The translations under genes and the position numbers were made by a program. Shown here piece by piece: positions 1 to 10,686 of a stretch of DNA of 64,000 nt. The notes under the pieces are model-generated. The model worked only from the letters and a program-made list of their open reading frames with translations. It made no database searches and had not been told where the DNA came from. The DNA comes from Pterois miles (Eukaryota > Chordata > Actinopteri > Perciformes > Scorpaenidae), in contig CAMQGK010000637.1 in the NCBI GenBank assembly GCA_947000775.1, positions 24,854,001 through 24,918,000 of the forward strand. Direction: 5' to 3'. How positions within the stretch are numbered: position 1 is the stretch's first letter; each line of letters opens with the position of its first letter.

Positions 1-472
1 GTGTTATAAACCAAACTTCCTGCCACCTCCAACTTTTTCTAAGTGGAAGCACTTTGGCCGTGTTTTCCATGTCCACCACACTCCTGGTCCATTTGAGAGA
101 GTAAAGCTGCTGTTTCCCTGCTTGTAAAAGGGATGGGAAGCCAATATGGGGAGAAAAAGATCTAAGTTTAGTAATTAAGTGGGACACACTGATCTACATT
201 TTTCCTTTCAGGGCATTTACCAGAGGAGCGCAACGTCTGTCAGTTATGTACATTACAATCAGTCAATTATTAATTAGCTAATTATTTATTTCCAGGGGGT
301 ATTTGCTGTGTGATGGATAGTAGTGTGTGTTTGCGCTGAAGCAGAGGGAGAGATGGACAGGCTGAGGGATCCATCCTGCAAACATGCCTGAGGGGACAGC
401 ATTCGTACAGCCTTGATGAATAATCCAACACACTGGCCTGGCAACAACTTGAGATGATTGCAGGCTTGGACG

Positions 473-516
<44 letters not shown>

Positions 517-2796
517 ATGAAAGAGAGATGTGATTGGATTACACAGCATCTGGAAGGCTTGAACTGAGACAGAAGATGCATAGACAGACATAGTTTACAA
601 GTTTAAAGACTCAGACGTGTACTTGGCAAGGGTTGCCAGTAAGGATGTCTCAAGCCAGTCAGTATCAGAATTTATCAATATCTGTCCAATCATTTCAACT
701 CATTCAGGGTATGCCAGCTGCCACAAATACTCCATTACACTCCTTTAAAATACTGCAATCATCTCCTAATTTGCTGTGAGAACTGACCCTTTAAGCACAG
801 CTTAAACATGAGCTCAAACTGACTCAGACTGCTGTCTTCCGCCGGGAAATGACAGTTGGTGTAGCTCTATCGTTGCCTGGGTGGAAACCGTAGGGATTAT
901 ACACATTGGTCAGTTCCAGAAACAGGCTAAGATAACAAACAGGAAATAAAATGTGAAAAAAATACTAAATGTAATATATAATTGTGACCCTGGGAGTAAA
1001 AAGAGGAGTCTCCTGGGAAAATTGGGAAGTTTGTTAAGTATGCCACGATCACTGACTGCACTCCCTGCATAAACATCTGGCTAATTTTGGGGAAAACGAA
1101 GAAGAGATTTGAGAGAGAAGCAGACAAAAGAGTCTACGATATGCATTTGGAGGATATATCTGGATGTCAAACTGATTCTGCAACAAAAACAGGTTAAAAA
1201 GACAACGATAGAAGCTAAAGCCCACGGATCACAGTGTAAAAGTGAACCACCATCACCTGGCGATCGAGACAGAAGGCAGGGAAATGAAGCAGCAACACTA
1301 TTCCTGTAAAGCCGGCTATCTTCATTCACACATTCAGTATACATTCGGTGCCTTGTGTAGCATTGTGCTAACACTGGTTAATGACGTGTTAACATACAGG
1401 ATTTTTATGTCACAACATCATTTGTCCTTCCAACCTCTCTGGGTAATGAGTAACACTATTACATAACATTTAACCATGGCTAGCTCAAAATCCACAAAAC
1501 TAGCCTGAAAATTAAGAAAATCTGTAACGATTGCATGAGTCTACAGAGTAGAGCTGTTGTTGTTGGACCCTGATCGAAGCCGGCTGATTGGTCAGACTGC
1601 ATTCGAGGGGAATGAGTTAATAATATGACAGCATGTGTCATGGAGCAGTTTTAAGGTTTTAAGCACAGGTCTCATTATAGACCAGCGAACAAAACAATGA
1701 GCTGGAAGGGCATTAGATGCACAGTTGGTATAATAAGCTCAGTGGGATTAGCAGTACTGGCCCGTCTTTCACTTTACAGGGAGTGCCTATGTGAGTCTCT
1801 ATGTCTCTAACTATAAATTCTTCTTTTTGGTTAAAAATCGCCCTTTGTATGCTCTCAGAAATACAATACTACCTATCAAAAGTGGTGTGTATGCGTGTGG
1901 AATAGCAAAATCCCACACTGCTGAGCGGTTTTTGATGTGCGCAGGGAACAAGAGTCGAGCTAGACATCCTGTCAAGACAGACAAAGATGGATTGACAGCA
2001 GGAGAAAGAGGCAGAGAGGAAACACACAGATAAGAGCAAAGAAAACTGGTGAAGAATTTACAGCCGCAAGCGGCAGTTCACGGGTTCAAGACCTTTTTCG
2101 CTCAACAGAAGGACGCAGCTGGTTTGCCAAAATCAAAGCCGTGAGCAGCAATAAGCAAAGTCACTTCAGCTGGTTTAATTCTGAGGGGTGAGACCAATCA
2201 TATACACTGGTTTTATCATTTCAGTGTATGCAGCCTTTCAGTAACTGCACACTCGTTTTCCCGCCAGTCATATTTCTTGGTATTTTGGGTACATTTCTCA
2301 ACAGATTAATTAAAAATATCCAGTTAGTTTGGTGATTTTGGACAAACTGTGAATGACTTACGGTCAAAATTGTGGCAGAACCATGAACATGTTTTGAACT
2401 GATGAGCGATTTCAAAATAGTTTCAACACTGTTATGAAACACATGCTGTGAGTTTTGTATTGATTGGACAAATGATACCTAATGTATAGTCTGATTTGTG
2501 TTATGCCATGCCCATTTTTTTATTTGTAGCTCCCCGTAGAGGTCAGTTGGAATGAAACTTTCAGGGTATATTTCAGGTTCTCATGTGGACATATCTTGTG
2601 TATACAATGACAATAATAAACAATAAATAAATAAGAATCAGGTGTTTCTGATTGTGATCTCCTGTGCTGTGTGCGCTACATCAGGATGACACCTGCAGCA
2701 CACAATTAGCACCGTCAGGAGGACTCTAACTTATTTAGTTAAAGTTAGAGCTAAAAACGGCACCAACAAGGCTTGAGAGAAAGAAACCAGGTCATG
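1..2796. other. Unassigned non-coding DNA
   Basis: I see no gene, exon with convincing codon pattern, or RNA gene here apart from the microsatellite at 475-513. Open frames on both strands are below 100 codons and overlap each other in several frames, as expected by chance. The part at 2200-2600 resembles dispersed fish repeat sequence I have seen before, but I cannot name it and it has no partner in this window. Confidence 0.6.
475..513. repeat. (GT)n microsatellite
   Basis: Pure GT dinucleotide run of 39 bases. It creates spurious open frames of alternating His-Thr on the opposite strand. Confidence 0.98.
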
Positions 2797-2970
2797 TTGT
2801 GACTAAACTGACTGAAACTTCCAATATAATCTGGTGACTAAAACAGTTTTTGTTGACTAAAACTACACTAAAACAGTTATGGTTTTCTCCGACTAAGATA
2901 AGCCTAAAATGCCCAGACTTTTAGTCAACAAATCTGACTTAAAAAAAAGAGGATGAGGTTGACTAAATAT
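2797..2970. repeat. GACTAAAAC-rich dispersed repeat
   Basis: Irregular reiteration of the motifs 'gactaaaac', 'ttgttgacta' and 'ttagtcaac' on both strands gives local self-complementarity. I recognise this style of sequence as a common teleost dispersed repeat, from memory only. No terminal repeat or target-site duplication could be defined. Confidence 0.45.
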
Positions 2971-3057
2971 GATGAATGGATGTTTAATCCAGGACAAAGA
3001 TTCAATTAAAAAAAGACTCTATTTGCATCCAGGTGAGAATAGTCACACAGCAGCAGT

Positions 3058-3250
3058 TTAAGATAAGATAAGATAAGATGAACCTTTATTAATTTGGGTG
3101 TCATAGCAGCAGCAACAACAGTGCCGATGAATGCAATATAGTAAAAAGTAAAAGAGAAGGTGCAATGAGGGAAAAGAAGGTGCAATGAAGAAAATTGGCA
3201 ATAAATTAAATAAGTAACAGTAATAAGTAAAGTTTAGGTAACAAAACAAA
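3058..3250 (-). mobile_element. LINE/SINE-type 3' tail, minus strand
   Basis: Read on the minus strand, the segment ends in 'ttaataaaggttcatc' followed by (TTATC)n at 3058-3080. A polyadenylation-like AATAAAG followed by a short tandem tail is the typical 3' end of fish LINEs and the SINEs that borrow their ends. The same tail occurs on the plus strand near 8000, 45150 and 50850. The part upstream on the minus strand carries repeated 'attgcaccttctttt' units. No reverse transcriptase code remains. Confidence 0.6.
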
Positions 3251-4375
3251 CAACACTGTAGGCTGCTGACACCTGAGTGTGATAGCATCAGCCATAAATA
3301 AGCTGACTTTTTCTGAGTCTTGAACATGGCTAAATGCTATAAGTCTGAGCCTAAAGTTGCATCTTCCAGGCAAAAAGTCATCATCCTTATATTGGAAAAT
3401 CAAGCTTTAAGTCCTGGTAGTATCAGTATGATGAGGAACAACCTAAGATCTAAAACTGCTGTTACATTCCAACATAACTCTGTTTGACTGCTTTGCTTAC
3501 TTACTTGGTGAAGCAAGACAGAGGTTAGATTTCTGCTTTATGTTTGAATTTTCAAACACCACAAGGATTTGGCGAATGTAATGCTATGTTGGATCACCTT
3601 GGCTGGTGTTGCTGGAGCGTGAACCCAAATCCAATAAATAGCAGACAGTTTTTTTTTTTTACAAGTTACAAAAACCCTCCCAACTCTGTATATATACTGT
3701 ATATAGTCAGTATCGGTATTAAAGCAGCACAGGCACACTTCAGTGTGTGGAGAAATCCTGCTGGCCTACTGCACATAGTTACAGTTGCTAAGCTATGATT
3801 GGACATTGCCATTTGAGGGCGGGGTTTTGTGAGCAGTCAATTAACAGCCAACCCCTCTCCCGTGACCTCTCTAACAATCTGCAAACCAAATTAAAGCACT
3901 GAAAGTGCAGGCATAACATTTAGTTCCTCCCAACTGCACAGCTGCATCTGTGCACCTGTAACTCATTCAGAGTGCTTCTGTAACGGCTGCAGATGCTCGT
4001 GCTTCGCTCTTTATATATCAACACATCAGCTGCGCTGCTTAGATATGTAAATGGTTTTCAAATTTGACTGGAGAGGCACTCTGTTAAACTGCACTTTAAT
4101 TAAACGTTGATTTGGTGGTGACAAGGGAGAAGCTCCCAACACTGTCTTTCTGAAGGTGAGGACTCGTTTCTTTGGAAATCAATAATATGCGTGGTACAAT
4201 CAGAACATTGTGTTCTGCACATGAATCGGGTGGAGACAGGCCAGCTGCTGATCCAGTTTAAATGGGCCAGTACAGTACCTGGTGACGGCCAGTGGCCATT
4301 AAGCAGGTGGTCTGACATAGATCTTGTCAGTTGCAGTGGCAGCGAGAGCTCTTGAATCTGCTTGTTGCCATTCTC
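3251..4375. other. Unassigned non-coding DNA
   Basis: No gene or recognisable repeat. Frames near 3544-3798 and 4100-4441 are isolated, lack any family motif I recognise, and are open on both strands. Confidence 0.55.
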
Positions 4376-5330
4376 CAACCCGGTCTCATGGGAAATTGTA
4401 TACAAGCACGTTTCATGTGTCATTTGTATGCCATGCAACAAATATGGTTACGTCTACAGTTGGTTAGGCAACAAAACCACTTGGGTTTAGTAAAAACTTC
4501 ATGGTTGGGCTTAAAATAAGAATGTAAATGTACCATAGACGGTCTGTGGTTTCTGTACAGATATGATGTACTACCATAGCTCTGGGTAACCACAGACACA
4601 TACAACATTTATTTATTTCTGATTCAACAACGTCAGGACGGCAGTGACCACAGGAGGACGATCTCTACGCTGAGAGGCTTTCACCACACAGATTTCTTGC
4701 TCAAGTAGAAATATTTGAACTCTTGCAATTATGTGAATGACAGGAGCTCCACATGTTCCTGTCACCTGGTGTGAATTTGCATCTATTCGCTTCGGTCCAC
4801 TGACTTTGTATGTATTCACTGGCGCCACTCACAGGACAGTTTTAACCGCACATCGGGTGCAATGAATCCTCATACAGCGGTTCATATGATATCTGATAAA
4901 AAGTTATTATTTGTGCATTTTCCGTTTTGACAGTGTGTTTGTTAACGTACTTGACTAACACCACGTACTTAATTACTTAAGTAAATTAACTATGGAAACA
5001 GTACAGAAAACCTGTCACAAACATGATTAAAAAACATAAAGTAACGTTCAAAAGAAAACACCGGTCTCCTCGTTAAAAGTCCTGCGTTTGTTGGACCCTT
5101 CCACCTCACCATCTACCCACCTTAAGCTGTCTTTGTCACTTTTTATTCTACTGTAAGCGCAGCATATTTTCGTGGATACATTTACATTACTGTCAGTACA
5201 GACTACATGCCGTAAAAATGACTGGTCTAAAGGAAGAAGGGCGTTCTTACTGCACGCTAAATGCCTTGTGCATTATTGTGGGAGTCATATGCCTGCAGGT
5301 CTGCAATCCCAGGACATATAATACCTACTT
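4376..5330 (+). mobile_element. Dispersed element, family A, copy 1
   Basis: Starts with 'caacccggtctcatggg', shared with copies at 25072 and 26678. Next comes the core 'ggcaacaaaaccacttggg' then 'ttcatggttgggcttaaaat' (4467-4520). Further on are 'gtctcctcgttaaaagtcc' and 'gtttgttggaccc' (about 5065-5100), also shared with both other copies. The end block 'ccttgtgcattattgtggga' (5264-5283) matches copy 3. Copy 1 is longer, with a unique-looking segment at about 4600-4950. No transposase code or clear terminal inverted repeat was found, so the class is unknown. Confidence 0.65.
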
Positions 5331-6099
5331 TGTCACGGCTGTTGGAAAGCGATACCGATGCACAGGAAACACTTTAGAGCTGTTTGTGCTCCATGTGTTA
5401 AGTTTCACTTTCACTTAACAATCAGCTGTTTGTTCACATCACGTGTAATTTCAAGCCCAACAGTGATGTTTTTCCTGAAACTAAGTGACCTAAGCAGATT
5501 CACAGGGGTTAGACAAAGCGTTAGTCTGTGACGAGTTAGGTGAGAATGTGTTGCTCATACTATCTATCCATCAGTAACCCAAGGCAGCTCCATCCTGCTC
5601 ACGTACGGTAAACACAGACACTAACTCTGTGATGTTTCCACCATCCGTCCTCTGCTCTCGTCATTCCTCTCTGTTTCTACTCTCTCTCCCCGTTCCTGCT
5701 AATATGCAGCGAGCTACAGCAAAGCAGTCTCACCAGGATTAGATGGAACATGATATGCAGGTGTTAAAGGCCCTGAAATTATCCTGGTGCGGATTAAGCC
5801 TGTGTTACTGTGCGGGCCAACATGTACTGATGTGCTACACTTGTGCATTAAAATGCTTCCTCAGACTGAGATACAAGAAATTATCTGTATACAGAAACAC
5901 ACAGATCCACATCCAGAAAAAAAACATCAGTAGTTTAATTTCATACTGTATGAGTCTGTGGTGAGATTTCTTCGGCATATGTACTGGGAGGACTGTAGCT
6001 GGATGGTAGTTACAGGCTGTCTGGTAATCACGGACCCTTCAAAGAGCCTTTGAAGAGACCCTGGGCAGCAGCTTTGAAAGGTGGAAATGGTGGGGGTTG

Positions 6100-6134
<35 letters not shown>

Positions 6135-6734
6135 CACTTTTACGTCCGGTGATGCCCTTTAGCGACTACTGTATACCTCCACCTTCATTTACTGCGGCAA
6201 CAGATCAAGAAGATATAATGATGAGCACTTTGTCTGTAAATATTCATAGATTATATAGAGGGGGGTTAATGTCAGGGTGCTGGCACTTTAGGTAGCGAAC
6301 ATGCAGCTGCGACTTGAGATGGCACCTAAATCAACAGACGTGAGGAGCAGCAGAGAGAAAAGCAGCCCTCATGTGGGATCAGCGCAAGATTAAAAACACA
6401 TGAGTCCTGGTTTTGTGTTCTGAGAACAGAAAGAGAGCATGCTGGGAAAAGGATGAAACAGAAATCTGTGTCTACAGAGGGCCTTACTCATCTCCCAGAT
6501 CTGAACATCGTCGATTCCTTTCCTCGCATTTTAGTCCCCACCATGGGAGATGTGAGCAGAGGAGACAGGAAGAGACACGAGGAAAGAGGAGTCAAGGCAA
6601 CAGGCATTTAACGTCCTTGCCTCAGAGCCGTCATTTTAAAGTGACGTCAGATAAATATAAGGTGTGGCACAGCTGTCTAAAGTTTATGATCTCTGTCTAT
6701 TCTGTCTGACAACTTATATATTTACTATTAATTT
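5331..6734. other. Unassigned non-coding DNA with a microsatellite
   Basis: No gene supported. A good Kozak-like 'ccaccatggg' at 6539-6548 opens a frame of only about two dozen codons, so it is not called. The (GT)n run at 6103-6133 explains one open frame. Confidence 0.55.
6103..6133. repeat. (TG)n microsatellite
   Basis: Uninterrupted TG dinucleotide run of about 31 bases. Confidence 0.97.
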
Positions 6735-6889
6735 GGGCTGTCAATCAATTAAAATATTTAATATATTGGTATATTGGTTTTTCTATTTTCATATACCAGA
6801 CCAGTAACTTCACTCTAACTTTAAAACTGAGCCGCTACAACCTATAAACTTGCATGAATGCGTCATTATTGTGTTAACTTTGACAGCCC
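6735..6889 (+). mobile_element. Miniature GGGCTGTCA element (family G)
   Basis: A 155-bp element with 'gggctgtcaa' at the left end and 'ttgacagccc' at the right end, a perfect 10-bp inverted repeat. Its right half, including 'actttaaaactgagcc' and 'gttaactttgacagccc', matches the right half of the full-length relative at 34356-34958. It is therefore an internally deleted derivative. No coding capacity. The superfamily is not certain from sequence alone. Confidence 0.8.
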
Positions 6890-7880
6890 TGCTATGAATT
6901 CAGTTCACAATATGGCATAATGTGACAAGAATGTACGGATGTTTCAGTTTGATCGCACATTTAATCATCTTAAATAACTAAAACTTATGAATACAAAAGG
7001 AAGGAGTTACGTCTGTGGAGTCCCGCCTCTTTTATATGTCACAGGTGCCAAAAAGACTCCCACAAAGGACACATATAGCTCCTCCTGCATGCCTCCTCCA
7101 TCTTCAAGATGCATTTCAGGAAGTAGGACATCCTTCGAGATGGAGCGCTGAGATTGATTTCTGGGTCACAAGCCGGAGGATCGAGAGGACGAGGAGGCAC
7201 AAACTCGAGACTGTGTAAAAGGAGGGAGTACTGTACGGTACAGGTGATGGCAGAGGAGACAAGAAAGAATACGAGGCCAAGGAGAGCGACGCAGTGTGGA
7301 GAAAGAATCGAATCGCCAAGTGAGGCTACTCTGGTCCAAAGAGACACAAGTCACTTCCCTGAACCTCCCTGTTTTTTTTCCCCTTCAAGTCGAACTCCTC
7401 TCTGCAGTGCCACAGCACATCTTCACCACTCCATCACGTTTTCAGATAAAAGGGAACAGAAAAAACCTGGCTGTGGCATTGAGGGTACTTGATGTTTCTG
7501 TGGGAGACGCTTTTTTGCTGTTGCTGTTGTCTCTCTTCTACAACTATCGCAGTGTCAGACACAAGTACTTCTCTGACTCTACCACATCTACGTTCATGAA
7601 AACACCAACAGTGAAGAGGAATCTGGATTACTTTGAAAGGAAGGGAAAGAAACCAAACCAGGTTTGGAACTGATCTACTGGTGAACTTGAGCAGTGAGAG
7701 ATAGATTACAAGCGTTTGTTTTCATCAGGTTGCATTATTAGCATTTTAATTCTTGTTGGCAATTCTCATTAAAACGCACACACCAGCTGTATGTGTTTTC
7801 ATTTTGTCTGGTGAAGACATACAGCCTAAAAATGTGTCACAAATAATATAATAATAATTATATAGTATAATTTAATTTAT
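6890..7880. other. Unassigned non-coding DNA
   Basis: Several overlapping frames of 60-125 codons occur at 7015-7673 on both strands, but none shows a motif, a splice-bounded structure or a match I recognise. I treat them as chance frames. Confidence 0.5.
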
Positions 7881-8436
7881 TTTAAAACGTAGTGTGTAGG
7901 ATTTAACGACATCTAGTGGTGTGGTGCGATGCAATCCCTTTTCAAGACTGGGGTAACGAGAGCCGCCGAGTCCAGAATGTGAATTGTGAATTTCTCCACT
8001 GTGGGACCAATAAAGGAATATCTTATCTTATCTTATCTTATGTAGAATCACAGTAACGCTATTTACCCCGCGCAGAGGCCATCCTACCATAACACAACTT
8101 TAGGAGCAACAGAAATCAGGCTTTAGGTGGCGGCACCACGGTGAAGCACTCTGCGGCTCACGTTACTGCAGTTTCACAAATGTATCGGAGAACTACGGCG
8201 GCCTTCAAGTAACGTAAAAATGCACAAGGCTCTCTCTTGAGCCAGGGTTTGGTTTGAGCAACATGGCGGACTCCCTGGAGAGGACCCGCTCCCTGTGTAG
8301 CTATGAACGCCTCATTCTAAGCTAACGAAGACAAAACGATTCTTGGTGTCAGATGATTATACACTAATGAAAACATAGTTATGAATATTATATACCATTT
8401 CTGCCAATAGAAATGTTACACACTTTTCCTTTAAAG
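7881..8436. mobile_element. GTGTGTAGGATTTA element (family B), copy 1
   Basis: The ends are imperfect inverted repeats: 'tttaaaacgtagtgtgtagg' at the left and, reverse-complemented, 'tttaaaggaaaagtgtgtaa' at the right. Inner segments 'gtaacgtaaaaatgcacaag', 'acatggcggactccctgga' and 'gattatacactaatgaaaac' belong to a repeat I recognise as widespread in teleosts, from memory. A LINE/SINE-type tail is inserted at about 7975-8041. A second, more decayed copy lies at 36190-36470. Non-coding. Confidence 0.65.
7975..8041 (+). mobile_element. LINE/SINE-type 3' tail inside family B
   Basis: 'ctgtgggaccaataaagga' is followed by (TCTTA)n. This is the same 3'-tail type as at 3058 (minus), 45120 and 50820. 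It is a short, 5'-truncated insertion. The left boundary is not defined. Confidence 0.6.
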
Positions 8437-9152
8437 GCGCAGTAATTTCCTAAAACAGCTGGACACAGTGCATGAGCGAGGGACTATTGTCAGCAGCGGA
8501 TTAATTGCTAATCAATTGCTGTACTAGAAGGATGGATGTGTATGTACAAACAAAAACAAACAATGTCAGCGTTTGTGGTGATGAAGGATCATGTTGCCCA
8601 GTTCAATAATAGAGCTCTATGGCACAGTATACATTACATCAGGCTCTGAGTATCAGCAACACTTGTTAGACGGACTGAAATATTGCTGATTTTGCTCTTT
8701 TCATGGGATTTGGTGACAAGAATAATATAATTCCAGTGACAGAAAAGGTGATGCAGGATGAACAGCGGCTCCACCTGTCTAAATCTTAGCTAAGGTGTTG
8801 GAAACATATCACAAAAGATAATAGAAATGATTTCTGCACACTTAGATCCATGCAATGTTTCACTAGATTCAAATACTAAGCTTTTGGTCTGTCAGCTCTA
8901 CTGCTGCACGTGATAGATTGACAACAGGCGATTCCCAGCCGTGTGTGTGAGCCACAGTGCCGTTCTTTGTAAAAGCACATTTATACATTATATTACATTT
9001 CTCCTGGCCTGCACTTCATCCTCACACATAATTTATGCATGAACAATCAAATAGGACACAGTGTCTAGTGTATGCACTGCTCTGAATGACTGATTGTCAG
9101 CCTATTACGTGCAGCATGTTATAAAATTCTCATTTATCTGACGTGATTATTA
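8437..9152. other. Unassigned non-coding DNA
   Basis: Nothing recognisable on either strand. Confidence 0.55.
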
Positions 9153-9194
9153 ATCTATGCTTTATTTCATCTTGTAATGAAATAAAGCATAGAT
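9153..9194. repeat. Perfect 18-bp hairpin
   Basis: 'atctatgctttatttcat' (9153-9170) is followed after six bases ('cttgta') by its exact reverse complement (9177-9194). The stem has no mismatch. It may be a remnant of a small palindromic insertion, or simply a cruciform-forming site. No gene lies nearby that it could terminate. Confidence 0.9.
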
Positions 9195-9789
9195 GGAAAT
9201 CCCTCCGGCCATTTTGATTCTGAAAGCCTGACGTAAAATCTGTTTTCGACCCACCAGGGGGTTCTTTGCAGACTTCATAATACAGATCATTCATGTCAGT
9301 GCTCCATGTTTACAGGTGCACCAGTTATTAACGGTGCTCTATAGGTGAGAGGATCAGTGCTCTCATGACTGAAGTGTTGGATGTGTACAATACGTGGATG
9401 CAACAGCCAACTTTGAAAATTAAGGCAATAAAAATTAATATGATTTTCTAAATTAGAAAATCTACCAAACTCAAAATAGATTAAACGCTCATGCACACAA
9501 CATGCACAAACCTATTATTTCAGTATCATCAGCCTGAGTGAATGGTGGAGCTGTTAACAGGCATCCAGCTAGTATTGTTCCACTGGTATCCTTTCATGTG
9601 ACGGATAGATGATCTAATTGGGAGAAATCATCTCTTTTACACAAGCTGTCCTCTCTGATATGTGCACTGTCCACAATCATTAAAGTATACACACTCTGTT
9701 CACTCTCAGCTTTACACTGTTATCTAAACAAATCACCAACATTCTGGTGTTAAGATCCTCTTTTTGCCTTTGAGCTAGTCCTATCACTA
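9195..9789. other. Unassigned non-coding DNA
   Basis: Nothing recognisable. A minus-strand frame at 9296-9496 has no family motif. Confidence 0.55.
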
Positions 9790-10115
9790 TCTAATAAACG
9801 ATGAAAATTTTGATTAATATTGAGATCACGACTATTCTTTCATTTTAGAGACAAAATAAACGTTTGGAAATTTGTGCTTAGTGGATTATTTCTCTGGTGT
9901 TACAATGCTAATTGGCATTGTATTTTACATCTTTGGAAAGCCTGTTTATTTACCTTCACAATGAAGTCCAACTTGTAAGGATCATGCCTTTGTGGGACGA
10001 GCAGCACAGCTGATTATGTGGGTACACTGCAATACTGCAGCTGATCATGTTAATTTGATTGTGGGAAGTCAAAATCATGATCGCGATTAATAATCGATTA
10101 ATTGTGTAGCCTTAA
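9790..10115. mobile_element. ATAATCG-ended dispersed repeat
   Basis: The right end 'gatcgcgattaataatcgat' and left part 'ttgattaatattgagatcac' are complementary-style AT-rich ends. They resemble a teleost element I know by appearance ('...atcacgattattttgat...'). No transposase code. The boundaries are approximate and the call rests partly on memory. Confidence 0.4.
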
Positions 10116-10131
10116 TATGTAAGTAAAAATA

Positions 10132-10686
10132 CAGTTGCAAGAAAAAGTATGTGAACCCTTTGGGATTACTTGGATTTTTTTGAAATTATGTTTTCATGTT
10201 TTTACTAAACACAACATGCAAATATTCACAGTGCAGGGTGGAAGTATGTGAACCTTTGGATTTAATAACTGGTTGACCCTCCTTTGGCAGCAACAACCTC
10301 AACCAAATGTTTCCTGTAGTTGCAGATCAGACCTGCACAACGGTCAGGAGGAATTTTAAACCAATCCTCTTCATAAAACAGTTTCAGGTCAGCGATATTT
10401 TGGGATGTCTGGTGTGAATCGCTCTCTTGAGGTCATGCCACAGCATCTCAATGAGGTTGAGGTCAGGACTCGACTAGGCCGCTCCAGAAGGTGTATTTTC
10501 TTCTGTTGAAGCCATTCTGTTGTTGTAATAAAAACAAATAATTTTTTGTGTTATTAGTTTAAGCTTATTAAGTTTAAGTTTAAGTCTATTGTTGTGACTT
10601 AGATGAAGATCAGAACACATTTTATGACCAATTTATCTAGAAATCCAAGTAATGCCAAAGAGTTCATATACTTTTTCTTGCAACCG
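10132..10686 (-). mobile_element. Tc1/mariner-like element, internally deleted
   Basis: The terminal inverted repeats begin 'cagttgcaagaaaaagtatg' at 10132 and, reverse-complemented, 'cggttgcaagaaaaagtata' from 10686. Both ends are flanked by TA (10130-10131 and 10687-10688), the Tc1/mariner target duplication. The 555-bp body keeps the 3' part of a transposase gene on the minus strand and has lost the rest. The N-terminal DNA-binding domain and the first catalytic aspartates are absent, so it could only move in trans, if at all. Confidence 0.9.
10262..10500 (-). pseudogene. Tc1-like transposase C-terminal remnant
   Basis: Transposases of this family cut and paste the element using a DDE catalytic triad. 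On the minus strand, 10447-10470 continuing downstream reads SPDLNLIEMLWHDLK. This is the conserved block carrying the last catalytic residue, the glutamate of the D34E triad in Tc1 proteins. Nearer the end, NYRKHLVEVVAAKGGSTSY followed by a stop (about 10262-10320) matches the usual Tc1 C-terminus. The two blocks are in different frames with a stop between them. One base also appears missing just before SPDLN, where the family has W-P-S-Q-S-P-D. It is clearly dead. Confidence 0.85.

Noticed and set aside
2070..2095. B-box-like 'gggttcaagacc'
   Set aside because: There is no A box, no SINE body and no target duplication around it.
6539..6610. Kozak-like start 'ccaccatggg'
   Set aside because: The frame stops after about two dozen codons, and no splice donor or family motif follows.
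7015..7673. Cluster of frames of 60-125 codons on both strands
   Set aside because: All are open against each other with no conserved domain. No splice-bounded phase pattern could be found by eye.
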